Below are positions 62,117-64,000 of a stretch of DNA of 64,000 nt, one piece after another; the first letter of the stretch is position 1, and each line of letters starts with the position of its first letter. This DNA is from Variovorax paradoxus. Lineage in GTDB: Bacteria > Pseudomonadota > Gammaproteobacteria > Burkholderiales > Burkholderiaceae_C. The stretch covers positions 740,501 through 804,500 of the forward strand of contig CP063167.1 of the NCBI GenBank assembly GCA_016806145.1. The letters run 5' to 3'. The position numbers and the translations under genes were made by a program. The notes beneath the pieces are model-generated. The model did no database searches and was not told where the DNA came from. It was given only the letters and a program-made list of their open reading frames with translations.

Positions 62117-62702
62117 CTAGGTTGGCCTCCCATCGATCGCAGCGGGGTGGCCCCGTCCCGTACGGCTTCCAGAGCTGACGCCGGGCCGTTCAGCAGGGAG
62201 GACTACACCGGCTTGCTTCCTTCCGCCTTGTCCCTCGTAACGCAGCAACTTCAGCTGTTGCAGGAAGCGCTCGCCGCCCTTGGCGGCGAAAGCAGTACTG
62301 TCCACCATGAGAAAGTCCTGCATCGCGTCTAACTCATGGCCGTGCACCCTCCAGCCGTCGACGCGAGCGGTCTTGAGCGAGACCGCGCAGGGCAAGGAGA
62401 CTCGGTCATCGAGCTGCGCCAACGGGCGCCGTAGAACATCAAGCGATCCATCGTAGGGCCTGGGACCTCGAACAGCACCTGCGCCGGCATCGCCGGAAGC
62501 TTGCGAAACACTTCGAGGCTACTGCACAGCAGGCCGAAGCTCTTCGTATGCATGCTACGGGTGCCATGGCGGCTGTGGCCGAGCATCGTTTTAGACATCT
62601 GATCATGGTCTCATGCAGTTCCGCGGTGACCTCGGCTTCGTCCTCCTACTCCGTTCTGACGTCCTCCGAGTACGGCACCGCATTGATGGGAAAGGTGTTC
62701 AT
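62117..62702 (-). pseudogene. Catalase-family (SrpA-like heme) protein, decayed
   Basis: Pieces in different frames follow the catalase-family order. First comes NTFPINAVPYSEDVRTE, then an in-frame TAG and EDEAEVTAELHETM. After a frameshift near 62597 comes SRHGTRSMHTKSFGLL with LEVFRKLPAMPAQVLFEVPG. After another near 62410 comes QLDDRVSLPCAVSLKT with MQDFLMVDSTAFAAKG and QLKLL. The heme-side His (in the HTKSFG line) remains, but at least one stop and two frameshifts break it, and the C-terminal half is gone. Confidence 0.7.
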
Positions 62703-62971
62703 CCGAAGGTGACTAGGTTGGTTCGGAAATGAATGGCTTTCAGGCTTGCTCGAAAGCAGGCCCTGATGGAGGTGTGCAATGCGTGCGAGGTCATGTCGTC
62801 TGTGAACAGACTCCACCGAAGGTAGGCGCGCCGACAAGTACCAGCGGTTTCTGTGCATCCATGGCGTCGCGTCCGAGACGTCCCTTCGGAGCGGTGCGCA
62901 ACCCGCCTACGAGACGTGCACTGGGGTCGGTTGAATTTATCGGTCCCCCCGAACCAACCAGGAGCTACTCC

Positions 62972-63449
62972 ATGACCACCAAACGTGCCGAATCCGATGC
63001 CTGCAGCCTTCTCGACACCGACCACAAGAATGTGAAGAAGATATTCACGGCGTATGAAGAACTCGCGGGATCGAAGGCCGCAAGCGCCACAGGCAAGAAG
63101 CGGGACCTCGCCCAGCAGATCTGCGCTGAACTCACAGTGCACACACAGATCGAGCTATCCCGCGTTGCGCGAAGCCTTGAAGGAGACCGACCTGCTCGAC
63201 GAGGCCTAGGACGAGCATGCAAGCGCCAAGGACCTGATCGCCCAGATCCAGAATGCCGCCGAGATCGACGACATGTTCGACGCCAAAGTCAAGGTTCTCG
63301 GCGAATACATCGATCACCACGTCAAGGAAGAGCGCAACGAAATGTTCATCAACGCACGAGCAGCCAAGGGCTTCGATTTGGTGACCGTGCGCGACCTCCT
63401 CGCGGCGCGCAAGGAAGAGCTGATGGCCGAGCTCACGGCCACTGCCTGA
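62972..63449 (+). pseudogene. Hemerythrin (HHE) domain protein with frameshift and stop
   Basis: The start is intact: ATG at 62972 behind GGAG, with LLDTDHKNVKKIFTAYEEL (first His) and LTVHTQIE. Near 63155 the frame shifts; the next frame reads YPALREALKETDLLDEA, then TAG at 63207-63209 where relatives have Gln or Glu, then DEHASAKDLIAQIQNAAEID and YIDHHVKEERNEMF with the closing His pair. A short loss where relatives have EIF explains the shift. All metal ligands are still readable, so decay is recent. Confidence 0.82.
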
Positions 63450-64000
63450 TTTTTGCTCCCCAAACCCAAGCCCGCTTGGAACGGGCATACTGCCGCCTCA
63501 GCGCACGATCTTCTCGGGAGTCAACGGAGTGCTGCGAACGTGCTTTCCGATGGCATGGAAGATTGCATTGCTGAGTTCGTCCGCCACGCGGATGATGCCG
63601 AGCACGAGCTCACCAACCTCGCTACCTCCGCTCCTGCGAATGCGGGGACGCTAACGGCTACGCCATCCTCAACGAGAAACGTGGCTGGCGAATGTTCTGA
63701 CTGATGAACGACAAGCAATCGTCGAGCGGTTAGCGTGCAAATTGCCCTTCCGCCGTCTGAATGCTTGCGATGGGAGTCTCGGCGAATGACCTGCATTCGC
63801 TTGAATCCGGACTACCTGCCGGCCATTTTTCTTTCGCCACGGCTATCGCGCCAGAGGCACAACATTTTCCTCAGAATCAAGCAGCCAGCTTATGGGCGCG
63901 TACGAAGCTAAGTGTCTACCGAATGCGTTCGGATCTTTGGCGACACTGCTGCGCTCTAGGCCCAGCGCGCGTTCGAGACCTACGACTGACCCGAGTGATC
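63450..64000. other. No supportable gene to the window end
   Basis: Only short open frames without recognisable domains occur here. A gene running in from beyond the right edge cannot be ruled out. Confidence 0.35.

Noticed and set aside
63453..63796. Opposed 83- and 91-codon frames near the window end
   Set aside because: No domain, no ribosome site, composition like the rest of the decayed region.

Overview
The window is about 64 kb of GC-rich DNA from a beta-proteobacterium, most likely Comamonadaceae (Variovorax-like). The evidence is two tripartite-tricarboxylate (Bug/TctC) binding proteins, GC-ending codon use with long open antisense frames, dense short operons with ATGA overlaps, and the family mix. 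Taxonomy is inferred from gene content only.

Region 1 (1-35 kb) looks like chromosomal backbone. It holds a partial enoyl-CoA hydratase, a Bug protein, a YihY-type membrane protein, RecQ, methionine aminopeptidase and a 958-aa winged-helix/ATPase regulator divergent from a Tat-exported epoxide hydrolase. An Lrp regulator faces a PLP decarboxylase. A signalling block (14.0-21.6 kb) has a histidine kinase, a lone receiver, a FixJ-type regulator and a 1728-aa kinase-like/ATPase/GAF/histidine kinase fusion. Then come an alpha/beta hydrolase plus SDR pair, a small catabolic block (Bug, amidohydrolase, IclR, ketopantoate-reductase-like), a secreted TPR-CHAT protein, and a three-gene NTF2/thioesterase/XRE operon.

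Region 2 (35.2-41.1 kb) looks mobile or accessory. It has a tyrosine recombinase lacking its C-terminal catalytic end, a small HTH protein overlapping a chorismate-mutase-like protein, a convergent LuxI/LuxR quorum-sensing pair (with a perfect inverted repeat abutting the luxI start codon), and a GlxA/AraC-type regulator.

Region 3 (41.1-55.0 kb) is the most interesting block. It contains a TonB-dependent receptor, a private TonB-ExbB-ExbD-ExbD set, an S12 D-aminopeptidase-like serine hydrolase, an enolase-superfamily dipeptide epimerase, an M81 (MlrC-like) metallopeptidase, a GPH/MFS transporter, an alpha-oxoamine-synthase-family PLP enzyme, a RidA protein, a DadA-like oxidase and a divergent TetR regulator. 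Read together, these suggest import across the outer membrane and breakdown of a peptide containing D-residues. That reading is inference from families and layout.

Region 4 (55.0-64 kb) is a gene graveyard. It has a cytochrome c fragment, a lone DNA-ligase adenylation domain, an intact RRM protein with a clear terminator, a DUF421 C-terminal remnant, an intact SDR, a catalase-family pseudogene, a hemerythrin pseudogene with a frameshift and a stop, and two 9-bp minisatellites. Most of the rest shows no supportable gene. No rRNA, tRNA or CRISPR array was seen.
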